From Atopobiaceae bacterium (GTDB lineage Bacteria > Actinomycetota > Coriobacteriia > Coriobacteriales > Atopobiaceae), in assembly GCA_017459605.1 (NCBI GenBank), contig JAFUCQ010000029.1, positions 1 through 32,850 of the forward strand: a DNA stretch of 32,850 bases. The letters are read 5' to 3'. Within the stretch, counting starts at the first letter, position 1, and each line of letters opens with the position of its first letter. Both the position numbers and the translations under genes were made by a program. The notes under the pieces were generated by a model. That model did no database searches and was not told where the DNA came from. It worked only from the letters and a program-made list of their open reading frames with translations. Below are positions 9,479 to 17,532 of this stretch, piece by piece.

Positions 9479-10660
9479 GTGGCGACCAACGTAATTGCAT
9501 ACATTGAGATGGATGCCGTTTGTTTTGTCATTCTGGTGCTGCTTCTCATCAAAGGCCTCTCTACGCTCGGCGTTCGTCGTTTGCAGCGCTTGTATACATT
9601 CATGTTGGTTTGCGGACTCATCTTTTTTGCCCTGGACGCCGTTTGGATCTTACTCGACAACAGGTCAACTGGTTTGGTTTCTCAAGCTAATCCTCAGCTT
9701 TACGCCATAAGTATGGCGGTACGCTCGCTCTATTGGATCTCTGCCGTAGGACTCGCATGCCTTGCATACATGTATTTTGAGGCGAACCAAAAAGAAGAGC
9801 GTCTCTCAGATAGGCGATGGCGTCTTTGGGTAGCTGCTCCGTTTCTGTTTGTTGTGTTGCTCAACATCATCAACATTCCAACGGGCTGCCTCTTTGACGT
9901 TTCTGAGCGATATGGTACCTACCATCGCGGCCCGCTCTTTTCAATCCAGATGGTGGTGACGTTTGGCTATCTTGCACTGGCATCATTCAGAGCGTTTATT
10001 CAAGCCTCTAAGGACGAAAACATAGCAGACCGTTCCCGACTGCTTTCCTACGCCATCTTTCCAATTCCGGTCATTGTTGGAGCGATTTTGCAGATGGTAT
10101 TTTGGCAGTTCCCGCTGCTGTGTGCAGGCATGGCACTCGCTTTACTCAACCTCAATCTCGACACCCTGCAAAACTTGGTATCAACCGATCCGCTGACCCA
10201 GCTCAACAATCGCGGTCACTTTATGCGGGCGATGAGCCGAGCTTTGCGCGATTCAGATGCCTCCCAAAACCTGTACCTGTTTATGATGGACGTTGACCTC
10301 TTCAAGCTCATCAACGACACCTATGGCCATGTCGAAGGAGACCGAGCTCTTCAGCGTGTTGCAGAGGCTTTGCGAGCTGGTGCAAACAGCATGGACGATC
10401 ACGGACTCATTGCCCGCCTTGGTGGAGACGAGTTTGTTGTTCTCATCCATTTGACCGGTGACGATATGGCTCTGGAGTTTTGTCGTCGGCTGTTGAGTGC
10501 GCTTGAGGAGAAAAACGACGCTGCTCAGACACCGTATCGCATCAAAATGAGTGTGGGCTGGGTGAGATGGAGCCCAGAGTTTGGTACGGTGCAAAACTAC
10601 ATGGACGCTGCCGACCAGCGTCTCTACGAGCAAAAACAACTCAAAGCTGCTGAACGCTAA
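9479..10660 (+). CDS. Membrane-bound diguanylate cyclase (GGDEF)
   Basis: Makes cyclic di-GMP from GTP, probably under control of an N-terminal membrane sensor. Residues about 10-220 contain six or seven hydrophobic helices. The C-terminal GGDEF domain has MMDVDLFKLINDTYGHVEGD (metal and guanine sites intact) and RLGGDEFVVLI, with GGDEF at residues 315-319. The position of the RxxD inhibitory site holds DDHG, so product feedback through that site is unlikely. GTG 9479 is chosen because AGGAGG lies four bases upstream; the earlier ATG at 9383 sits at the ilvC terminator and has no ribosome site. A second protein of the same architecture lies at 25.6-26.7 kb. No EAL or PilZ gene is in the window. 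Confidence 0.88.
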   Translation: MATNVIAYIEMDAVCFVILVLLLIKGLSTLGVRRLQRLYTFMLVCGLIFFALDAVWILLDNRSTGLVSQANPQLYAISMAVRSLYWISAVGLACLAYMYFEANQKEERLSDRRWRLWVAAPFLFVVLLNIINIPTGCLFDVSERYGTYHRGPLFSIQMVVTFGYLALASFRAFIQASKDENIADRSRLLSYAIFPIPVIVGAILQMVFWQFPLLCAGMALALLNLNLDTLQNLVSTDPLTQLNNRGHFMRAMSRALRDSDASQNLYLFMMDVDLFKLINDTYGHVEGDRALQRVAEALRAGANSMDDHGLIARLGGDEFVVLIHLTGDDMALEFCRRLLSALEEKNDAAQTPYRIKMSVGWVRWSPEFGTVQNYMDAADQRLYEQKQLKAAER

Positions 10661-10723
10661 GCTGGTCGCTTTCACGCTGCTGCGGATTGCATGGCTGGTC
10701 GCTTTCACGCTGCTGCGAATTGC
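10661..10723 (+). repeat. Direct repeat (30 bp unit, 33 bp period) directly after a stop codon
   Basis: Two copies of a 30 bp word (beginning GCTGGTCGCTTTCACGCTGC) at 10661-10690 and 10694-10723 differ at a single base. The first copy starts on the base after the TAA of the GGDEF gene. Confidence 0.85.
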
Positions 10724-10748
10724 GACCAACCATGCAGGTTTTGTTGTA
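10688..10748 (+). terminator. Probable terminator of the first GGDEF gene
   Basis: TGCATGGCTGGTCGC (10688-10702) and GCGACCAACCATGCA (10722-10736) pair at 14 of 15 positions around a 19-base loop, followed by GGTTTTGTTGT. It lies between convergent genes and uses part of the second direct repeat as its 5' arm. Confidence 0.5.
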
Positions 10749-10830
10749 GTGTGCGGGGAGCTGTAGAAACACGTTCTTGATGTCTGCAAGCTCGAAAGAC
10801 TTGCTGTACTGTGCGGGGGTCGCACTTGTG

Positions 10831-13293
10831 TTAACGACTCACTGCGGTTGAGCTTGCTGCTGCAGAGCCGTTGACATACAGGGTGTAGCTTTGTCCTGCA
10901 CTGAGGTTTGCAGCCGCAAAGACAACTGAGTTGGCAGACTTTGGAGCGACTGTCTCAAAGAGGACATTTCCTGCGGCATCCTTGATAGTGATGGTAGAGC
11001 CTGCGGTAATGTTAACCGTGCCAGTTTGCTGCCCCATCTGCCCGGGTTGCTGACCCATCTGTCCGGGTTGCTGGCCTCCGCGCATGGCTTGCTCATCAAG
11101 AACAGCTTCCTCAGATGTGCTTGTCTCGGCAGTGGTGGTCTCGGCTACGAGTTCGTCGGTCTCATCACTCATGGGCATCATTGCAGGCTGTCCGCCCATG
11201 CCACCCATGCCACCCATACCTGCGCTACTAAAGCTCACATATGTACCGCTTGTGGGGGTAATTGCCATTCCGTTCATACCAACAGCCGCAATGGTTCCGC
11301 CAGACACCTTCCACGAGCCGCCCTTGTCGCCAATATCCATTGCAGCATTGCCAGCGTTTGCTGAGCCAAAGACGGTGCATATTCCACCTGCGTTGGTAAT
11401 GGTTCCGTTGGAGTCAAAGCCATCTCCACCAGCATCGACATACCACGTGCCACCGTTGACGTTGATAGCAAATGGGTAGTTTCCTAAGTCTGCGTTGGCG
11501 GCGTTGACACCGTCGTCACTTGCCTTAACGTTGGCGCTTCCCGAATTGAGGTTCACAATGGCACCCTCAAGACCTTCGACACAGCTTTCCACGGTAATCT
11601 GTGGGCCTGACTCAGCACCGAGCGTACCAATGTCGAGCGTGGCTTCGGTGTGTATGGCATCGTCGCCAGACCAGATCTGGAACGCTCCACCCGTGATGCT
11701 GATGTTGCCGCTCGCTTGGATTGCGTCTCCTGTGGATACAAGCGTGAAGCTTCCGCCGCTGATGGTGATGGTGCCTGCTGACGTGGTGTCATCTTCGTCG
11801 GGCTCAGACTTAATGGCATCGTTTCCGGAACGTACGATAATGGTGCCTCCCGTAATGTTGAGACTTCCGTCTGAGGCAATACCGTTGTTAGCTGCGTTTA
11901 CATTGACGGTCACAGAGTCAGCGATGCTAATGGCTGCTTCAGAAGCACCCTTGATGCCGTTTTTGCAGTTAGCTGAGTTAATGTTGAGAGCACCAGATCC
12001 CGTGATGGTGAGTTGAGAGCCTGATTTTGCCTTGATAGCAGCACCTTCAAAAGCGTCTGCCACGGCTGTGTCGGTGCTTGTCTCGTTGGCGGGATCTTCT
12101 GCGTCGGTGATGGTGGTGGTTCCTTCGACTTGAATGGTCACCTCTGTTGTTTTGTTGCAAGCGACAGGAGCGCTGGTAGTGCTGGTGAGGGTGAGGTCGG
12201 CTAAGACGAGTGTTACTCCAGTGGTTCCTTTTTTCACTACGATATTGCCGTTGGAGCAAGAGCCAGTGACCACATACGTACCAGCTTCTTTGATGGTGAG
12301 GGTGGTGCCGTCGATGGAGTAGGAGCTACTTGGTGCTGACGCAGCAGCCGTCACAGCGTTTTCAGAGAAGGTAAATGCCTCTGCGAGCGTGGCAGCATCG
12401 ACGGTTGAGCTAGCCGTTGAGCTTTCTGGTACGTCAGCGCTGGTAGGGTTTGTGGTGGGAGTTGTGGTGGTTTGTCCGCTCGGCTGGGTCTGTCCAGTGG
12501 GCTGGGTCTGTCCGCTCGGTTGAGGCGGCTGCTGACCTTGTTGGCCATTCTGGGTATTTTGTGCGGGTGTTCCTGCTTGCAGAGCATACCAACCAATACC
12601 TTCACCCTTCCAACCAATGCTTACCAGCTGGTCGTTTTCTGCCTTGTTGGTGGTGTAGTTATGAGTACCCGCTTGTGCGTTTGGGTTGTACTGGCGATAG
12701 AGCGCTACGGTCTTGGCATCATCTGAATACCAACCAATGCCTTCATAGCGCCACCCGAGCTTGACAAGCGCATTTTTCTCACCAGCGCTCGTTGTGTAAT
12801 GGTGGTCTCCCGCATTGGGATTGTAGAGACGATACACTGGTGTGTTTGATTTGGTGGGAGCAATCCAGCCAATACCTTCGTCCCTCCAGCCAAGCTTTAC
12901 CAGCTGGTTTTTCTCGGTGGTGTTGGAGGTGTAGAAGTGCTCGCCAGAGTTGGGATTATAGAGTCGGTACATGGTAACGCCATTGGTCACTTGTGTTTGT
13001 TCCTGAGCTTGGCCTTGCGCCTGTCCCGGTGCCTGGCCTTGAGCCTGTCCCGGAACCTGTGTTTGCCCCGGTGCTTGGCCTTGCGCCTGTCCCGGTGTTT
13101 GAGCTTGTGTGGGAACTTGACCTTGATTGCGAGCCTGTTCGCTGAGAGCGCCTGTCTCGGTATCAGTGGTACTCGCTTCTCCAAATGCGATTGCTGGTGT
13201 GAACAGGGCACAGAACAGTGCGAGTGCAAGTCCGCAGCAAAGTATCACCGCCCGCTGCAATGCGTCATGGGCTTCCTCGGAATAGTTTCTCAT
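10831..13293 (-). CDS. Secreted DUF5648-repeat / carbohydrate-binding (DUF4353) protein
   Basis: An 820-residue exported protein. A signal peptide covers residues 1-40 (hydrophobic core RAVILCCGLALALFCALFTPAIA). A Pro/Gly/Gln linker of PGQAQGQ-type repeats follows (about 58-102). Three DUF5648-like modules span about 107-238, each with YRLYNPN or YRQYNPN, an H.YT segment and EGIGWY or EGIGWI. A Q/P/T linker follows, then a long right-handed beta-helix type DUF4353 region (about 325-700) with repeated DG.N, NGGTW, SGDDAI and GNDAI turns. The end has GMGGMGG and Q-rich PGQMGQQ repeats and a small beta domain. ATG 13293 is chosen for its AGGAG seven bases upstream; the frame continues upstream without a better site. 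It probably acts at the cell surface on polysaccharide or as an adhesin; the ligand is unknown. No LPXTG anchor is seen. Confidence 0.88.
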   Translation of the reverse strand: MRNYSEEAHDALQRAVILCCGLALALFCALFTPAIAFGEASTTDTETGALSEQARNQGQVPTQAQTPGQAQGQAPGQTQVPGQAQGQAPGQAQGQAQEQTQVTNGVTMYRLYNPNSGEHFYTSNTTEKNQLVKLGWRDEGIGWIAPTKSNTPVYRLYNPNAGDHHYTTSAGEKNALVKLGWRYEGIGWYSDDAKTVALYRQYNPNAQAGTHNYTTNKAENDQLVSIGWKGEGIGWYALQAGTPAQNTQNGQQGQQPPQPSGQTQPTGQTQPSGQTTTTPTTNPTSADVPESSTASSTVDAATLAEAFTFSENAVTAAASAPSSSYSIDGTTLTIKEAGTYVVTGSCSNGNIVVKKGTTGVTLVLADLTLTSTTSAPVACNKTTEVTIQVEGTTTITDAEDPANETSTDTAVADAFEGAAIKAKSGSQLTITGSGALNINSANCKNGIKGASEAAISIADSVTVNVNAANNGIASDGSLNITGGTIIVRSGNDAIKSEPDEDDTTSAGTITISGGSFTLVSTGDAIQASGNISITGGAFQIWSGDDAIHTEATLDIGTLGAESGPQITVESCVEGLEGAIVNLNSGSANVKASDDGVNAANADLGNYPFAINVNGGTWYVDAGGDGFDSNGTITNAGGICTVFGSANAGNAAMDIGDKGGSWKVSGGTIAAVGMNGMAITPTSGTYVSFSSAGMGGMGGMGGQPAMMPMSDETDELVAETTTAETSTSEEAVLDEQAMRGGQQPGQMGQQPGQMGQQTGTVNITAGSTITIKDAAGNVLFETVAPKSANSVVFAAANLSAGQSYTLYVNGSAAASSTAVSR

Positions 13294-13544
13294 TATCGTC
13301 TCCTCTTCTCGTGTGTAGACGAGCGAACACGCGCGCGCCACTGTGCTGCTCGTCTCTGCTACCAACACGAGACAGCTGCGCCACACCTTTCAAAGATGAG
13401 AGCTCTCCTCGTTTCCTGCGCATAGATAAGTTTTTTCTTAAACTGGGATTTGTTGACAAGATTTGCCAGGGATGGCAGTTCTTGTGTGAAGCACGTTTGC
13501 GTGAGAGAGGTATGCGAGGCTTAAAGCACACACCCCTCCTTCAA

Positions 13545-13618
13545 AAGTGTACGTTCAAAATCGCTATCCCGCCTTTTGCTAGAAGAAACCGCAGGAAAGC
13601 GTTTTTGGACGTACACTT
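13545..13618. repeat. 74 bp long imperfect hairpin element
   Basis: Positions 13545-13572 and 13591-13618 are inverted copies with 24 of 28 bases matching (outer arms AAGTGTACGTTCAAAA / TTTTGGACGTACACTT) around an 18-base loop. The 12-mer CCTTCAAAAGTG at its left edge (13538-13549) and GCGTTTTTG (13599-13607) also occur in the 4.1 kb element. The rest of the gene-free stretch 13294-13804 holds the promoters of the two divergent genes, which I could not place, and a 10 bp palindrome GAGAGCTCTC at 13398-13407. Confidence 0.65.
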
Positions 13619-13804
13619 ATCCACAAAGCTTAAAGGCTGATGTGGCTTCTGAGCCTGAGCCATCACGGGCAGCTGCATTATCGTGTAGCATGGTTCGCAC
13701 CCACACAAGAGGTGCTCCCACACAGCGACATGCTCGTCTCGCCGAGCACGTAAGCTTGCATATCCCGCAAATCCAATGCGCCTCACCATGAGTAAGGAAG
13801 CCAG

Positions 13805-14704
13805 ATGATGAATCCGCCCATGCCCCCAGCACCAAGCTTTCCGTCTCCCTATGCGCGTCCCAGTACCGCGCCGAGTCGTGCCGAGTATGTAACCATGGCA
13901 GATGGAGCTCAGATAGCGGCGTTTTTGTATGAGCCATCCGCACAGGAGTCCAACACGAAAGCAACGATGCAGGCCGTGCGCGATACGGTTCTGTTTTTGC
14001 ACGGCAACGGGGGAGAGCACGGCTCGTTTGGACCAGTTATCGATGCGGTCTTGGAGCGAGGATGCACAGCTCTTGCACTCGACTCGCGAGCTCAGGGCAG
14101 GTCAACACGGGGGTCTGAGCGCTTAACCTACGAGCTTATGACTGCTGATGCCGTAGCGGTAATGGATGCTTTTGGTATATCGGCAGCCCACGTGCTGGGC
14201 TACTCAGATGGCGGAATCGAAGCGCTCTTGCTTGCCCGCGATTATCCCGAGCGCGTGCTTTCTGTGCTTGCGCTTGGAGCAAATCTCACGCCCGATGGTG
14301 TGGTTGAAGATCCCAATTGGGACATTACAGGTTCTGTGGCAACTCACCGCGCGTGGGCAGACTACTGGTTGGGTGAGTCGCGGGCAGATGGCGAGCAGCA
14401 CGTGGATACAAGACTCCTCACGCCTACGCCTGAGCAGGCACTTTGGACGGCCGAGCTGCTGCAGCTCATGCTCGATGAACCCCATATCGAGGCAACATCG
14501 CTCAGCTCAATATCGCAGCCCATAACCATTATGGTGGGGGAACACGACTGCATCGCAGATTACGAGACGACAACGATTGTCTCGGCAATTGCGCAGGCTC
14601 GCCTCGTGGTGGTTCCCGAGGTGGGGCATTCGATTCCCAAGCAAGCACCTTACGCAATCATTCGGGAGCTCAATGTCCTCATCTCAGCAGTCCATGCGTC
14701 TTAG
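13805..14704 (+). CDS. Alpha/beta hydrolase
   Basis: A 299-residue cytoplasmic hydrolase of unknown substrate (esterase, lactonase or peptidase type). After a Pro-rich lead (1-22) the core shows the oxyanion motif LFLHGNGGEHGS, the nucleophile elbow GYSDGGIEAL with the catalytic Ser, an acidic residue in VGEHDCI and the catalytic His in VPEVGHSI. This is a complete triad in the normal order. A cap region lies around the DPNWDITGSVATHRAWADYWLG segment. AAGGAAG lies four to seven bases before the tandem ATGs at 13805 and 13808. The stop overlaps the stop of the convergent engB by three bases. Confidence 0.9.
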   Translation: MMNPPMPPAPSFPSPYARPSTAPSRAEYVTMADGAQIAAFLYEPSAQESNTKATMQAVRDTVLFLHGNGGEHGSFGPVIDAVLERGCTALALDSRAQGRSTRGSERLTYELMTADAVAVMDAFGISAAHVLGYSDGGIEALLLARDYPERVLSVLALGANLTPDGVVEDPNWDITGSVATHRAWADYWLGESRADGEQHVDTRLLTPTPEQALWTAELLQLMLDEPHIEATSLSSISQPITIMVGEHDCIADYETTTIVSAIAQARLVVVPEVGHSIPKQAPYAIIRELNVLISAVHAS

Positions 14705-15285
14705 AGACAAGCTTCCTCCACTGCGCGCAAAATCTCGTGGATTCCCTGACCTGTTTCGCTTGAGCACACAATCATGTCTTCACGTGCAACGTCAAGTTGG
14801 CGGGCGAGCAGAGCAAGCTGCTTTTGCTGACGAGCCTTGCTGAGTTTATCGGCTTTGGTAAGTACGACCACAAAAGGCAGTTCTTCTTCGCGTAAAAACT
14901 CAATCATCTGCAGGTCAAGCGCCTGTGCCTCATGGCGAATGTCGACGAGAGCGACGACCAAGTTAAAGCTGCGCTCTTGCTCAAAGTAACCCGAGATAAG
15001 GTCTGCCCAGCGTCGGCGTTCGGCCTCCGATACTTTTGCATAGCCATATCCCGGCAGGTCAACGAGGCGAATACCGTCGACCGCAAAAAAGTTGATGTTG
15101 GCGGTTTTGCCCGGTTTGCTCGACACTTTAGCGAGGGCTTTGCGCCCCACAAGGCGGTTGAGCAGCGACGACTTGCCCACGTTGGAGCGGCCAACAAAAC
15201 AGACCTCAGGGGTATTCGGCTCGGGCAGCTGACTGACAGCCCCAAACGAAGCCTCAAAGCGGGCATCCTCAAGTCGTAGTGCCAT
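14701..15285 (-). CDS. engB: Ribosome biogenesis GTPase EngB (YihA/YsxC)
   Basis: Essential small GTPase that helps assemble the 50S ribosomal subunit. All G motifs are present in 194 residues: G1 GRSNVGKS (32-39), G2 PGKT (58-61), G3 DLPGYGYA (76-83), G4 TKAD (143-146) and G5 SSETGQG near 175. Length is typical. GGAG lies six bases before the ATG. The usual lon or clpX neighbours are absent; here it stands alone and converges on the hydrolase gene. Upstream is a repeat-rich stretch rather than an obvious promoter. Confidence 0.97.
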   Translation of the reverse strand: MALRLEDARFEASFGAVSQLPEPNTPEVCFVGRSNVGKSSLLNRLVGRKALAKVSSKPGKTANINFFAVDGIRLVDLPGYGYAKVSEAERRRWADLISGYFEQERSFNLVVALVDIRHEAQALDLQMIEFLREEELPFVVVLTKADKLSKARQQKQLALLARQLDVAREDMIVCSSETGQGIHEILRAVEEACL

Positions 15286-15305
15286 AACTCTCCAATCATC
15301 GGGCA

Positions 15306-15494
15306 GACTCAGGCGAGTCTTGTTGACTCAGGCGGGTCTTGCTCTGTGTGCCACTCGAGTGCAGGCGGTGTAGAGCTGCCATCCCCGCCGCCAGCAACGC
15401 GACAGCGGCACCATGCCTGCGCCAGTGACATCGTAGTCGCATCGCGACACGGCAGCCGTGCCATCCCCGCCGCCAGCAACGCAACAGCCGTACC
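15306..15494. repeat. Repeat-rich region upstream of engB
   Basis: GACTCAGGCGRGTCTTG occurs twice (15306-15322, 15325-15341), and each copy contains a GACTC/GAGTC palindrome. A 35 bp word starting GCCATCCCCGCCGCCAGCAA occurs at 15378-15412 and again at 15460-15494 with a few changes; a shorter relative follows. The sequence is G+C-rich and I see no supported gene in it. The remaining gene-free part, 15495-15638, is more A+T-rich and should hold the promoter of the phosphate operon. Confidence 0.75.
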
Positions 15495-15638
15495 GTCCCC
15501 GCATCTGCAACGCATCGCCTACAATCCTCACATCCACAATACTTTAGCACAATTAAGTTTTTGAACCATTGTTTGTGCAGGTAAACGCCCAATTTAATAT
15601 TGTCGTCGAGAATTGTGCTTGAGATGGTAACATATAGC

Positions 15639-15772
15639 ATGAAAAGCAATAAGAACAGCAGTGAAGTACGTTTCAGGAGTAAATCAGCAGAACAACTAGA
15701 ACAGATATGAACTCAGCAAGGAACCAACCGGTTTCTTGTGCTATGGACGCGCGGAATGAGGAGACCACATGA
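15639..15772 (+). other. Two possible leader micro-ORFs chained by ATGA overlaps
   Basis: ATG 15639 opens a 23-codon frame ending TGA 15708-15710. That stop overlaps ATG 15707, which opens a 21-codon frame ending TGA 15770-15772, which in turn overlaps the start codon of the DUF47 gene (15769). The ATGA-ATGA chain would couple translation down to the phosphate genes. Ribosome sites for the micro-ORFs are weak, and chance is a real alternative. Confidence 0.25.
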
Positions 15773-16395
15773 AACGCATCAAACGCAAAGAGGATATCTT
15801 CTACGATTACTTCAAACAGTTCAGCACAAAAATCAGAGAAGCCGCAGAGAGCTACGCGCGAATCGTTGCAAACTACCCAGACGTGGGCGATGAGATTTCT
15901 CAGCTTAAGGTGATTGAAAACGAATGCGATGAGCTGGTGCGTGCGGTTTTGGCTGAGCTCTACAACTCGTTTATTACTCCCTTTGACCGAGAAGACATTT
16001 CAAGCCTCGTGCTGAGCATGGACGATATTGTTGACGGCATCGAGAAAGTCTCTGCTCGCTTTGTGCTCTTTAATGTCGAGTACGTGCGAAAAGGTGCGGT
16101 TGAGGTAGCCCAACTTACGCTTGAAGCGGCAGAACACCTCGACAAACTGTTCACGCTATTCCCTGAGTTCAAGAAAAACGCTGATGAGATACATCGCCAC
16201 CTCGGTGATATAACCGAGATTGAGGATAAGGGCGACGACGTTTACCGCGATGCTCTTGCCAAAATCTACAACAAGGATTATGAGCCGGTCGAGATTCTCA
16301 AGTGGAACAGTCTGCTCGACAAAATGGAGGACACGCTTGATGCTTGCCAAGAGGTCGCAAACATCATCATGGGCGTGATGATGAAAAATGCCTAG
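15769..16395 (+). CDS. DUF47 / PhoU-like accessory protein of PiT phosphate transporter
   Basis: A 208-residue, almost wholly alpha-helical protein of the DUF47 family (TIGR00153), distantly related to PhoU. These proteins sit beside PiT transporters and are thought to control them. Landmarks are YDYFKQFSTKIREAAE at the N-terminus, the acidic metal-binding type segment ENECDELVRAV, TPFDREDISSLVLSMDDIVDGIE, and IEDKGDDVYRDALAKIY. GAGGAG lies six bases before the ATG. The gene overlaps pit by eight bases, showing co-transcription and coupled translation. Confidence 0.93.
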   Translation: MKRIKRKEDIFYDYFKQFSTKIREAAESYARIVANYPDVGDEISQLKVIENECDELVRAVLAELYNSFITPFDREDISSLVLSMDDIVDGIEKVSARFVLFNVEYVRKGAVEVAQLTLEAAEHLDKLFTLFPEFKKNADEIHRHLGDITEIEDKGDDVYRDALAKIYNKDYEPVEILKWNSLLDKMEDTLDACQEVANIIMGVMMKNA

Positions 16396-17380
16396 TACAC
16401 TGCTTATTGGCGTTGTTGTTGCGGCATTTGTCTTTGAGCTTATCAACGGCTTTCACGATACCGCTAACGCTATTGCCACAACGGTTTACACCAAGGCGCT
16501 GTCGCCGCGTGTTGCCATTCTTATGTCTGCGGTGATGAACTTTATTGGCGCTTTGACGTCGGAAAAAGTTGCCATGACCATCGCGCACGGTCTGGTGGAT
16601 ATCGAGCTCGAGCTCTACGTTGTCTTAGCAGCCCTCATCGGGGCAATCGTGTGGAATCTGTTTACATGGTGGCGGGGCATCCCGTCGAGCTCTTCGCACG
16701 CACTGATTGGCAGTCTCATTGGCGCCACCATGGTATTTACGGCAAGTGCCGAGCATGTCATGTGGGAAGGCGTGTTGATGAAGGTCATCATACCGCTGTT
16801 TACCTCGCCGCTCATTGGTTTGGTTCTTGGCTTTGCCCTCATGAAGCTCATCTTTGCCATCTTTGCCAACTGGAAGCCCGCCAAAGCAAACACCTTTTTC
16901 CACAAGATACAGATTGTCTCGTCGATGTTCATGGCGTACAGCCATGGCAACAACGACGCGCAAAAGACCATGGGTATCATGACTATTGCCCTGATTGCCG
17001 ACGGTATGTTGGCAGCGGGTAGTGGTGTGCCGTTGTGGGTCAAGCTTTTCTGCGCGATTACCATGGCGCTGGGAACTTCGCTTGGTGGGCGGCGTATCAT
17101 GAAAACGATGGGTTCGGGCGTGACCAAGCTTGAGCCTTCGATTGGATTTGTGTCTCAGCTGGCGAGTGGCGTTGCTATCGAGACCATGACCGCACTCGGC
17201 GCTCCTGTGTCGACCACGCAGGTCATTACCACGTCAATCATGGGTGCGGGTAGTGCCAAGCGCATAAAAGGTGTGCGCTGGGGCGTGGCTCGCGGAATCC
17301 TTGCGGCATGGGTTATCACCCTGCCCATAACCATGGTGCTGGGCGGCATCTTTGCAGCGTTGGTAGGGCTGTTCTTGTAA
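16388..17380 (+). CDS. pit: PiT family inorganic phosphate transporter
   Basis: Low-affinity phosphate (metal-phosphate) symporter in the membrane, 330 residues, about ten helices. Both halves carry the family signature: FELINGFHDTANAIATTVY (16-34) and AYSHGNNDAQKTMGIM (about 182-197). Conserved GIPSSSSHALIGSLIG and GAPVSTTQVITTSIMGAG also match PitA. The start ATG lies inside the end of the DUF47 gene; no separate ribosome site is needed. A tandem-repeat array begins 15 bases after the stop. Confidence 0.95.
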   Translation: MPSTLLIGVVVAAFVFELINGFHDTANAIATTVYTKALSPRVAILMSAVMNFIGALTSEKVAMTIAHGLVDIELELYVVLAALIGAIVWNLFTWWRGIPSSSSHALIGSLIGATMVFTASAEHVMWEGVLMKVIIPLFTSPLIGLVLGFALMKLIFAIFANWKPAKANTFFHKIQIVSSMFMAYSHGNNDAQKTMGIMTIALIADGMLAAGSGVPLWVKLFCAITMALGTSLGGRRIMKTMGSGVTKLEPSIGFVSQLASGVAIETMTALGAPVSTTQVITTSIMGAGSAKRIKGVRWGVARGILAAWVITLPITMVLGGIFAALVGLFL

Positions 17381-17395
17381 ACGATTGCTGCGCCG

Positions 17396-17525
17396 GGTTC
17401 GGCAGCGGCTCCGGGCTAGCAGGTTCGGCGGCGGCTCCGGGCTAGCTGGTTCGGCGGCGGGTCTGGACTGGCGGCTTCGGCGGTGGCTCCGGGCTAGCAG
17501 GTTCGGTGGCGGCTTCGGGCTAGAG
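17396..17525 (+). repeat. Five 26 bp tandem repeats between convergent genes
   Basis: Five contiguous units (17396, 17422, 17448, 17474 and 17500, each 26 bp) begin GGTTCGGCGGCGG, and most continue to CTCCGGGCTAGCA; unit 3 is the most diverged. The array is very G+C-rich. It fills almost the whole gap between the pit stop (17380) and the stop of the convergent CPBP gene (17533). The 26 bp unit is not a multiple of three, and no coding frame is evident. Confidence 0.93.
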
Positions 17526-17532
17526 TCGATTG

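Noticed and set aside
12984-13120. Intergenic-type repeat array
   Set aside because: It lies inside the secreted protein gene and encodes its PGQAQ-type linker in frame.
15346-15564. Small proteins encoded in the engB upstream block
   Set aside because: Frames on both strands follow the DNA repeats, are rich in Ala/Arg/Cys and lack ribosome sites.
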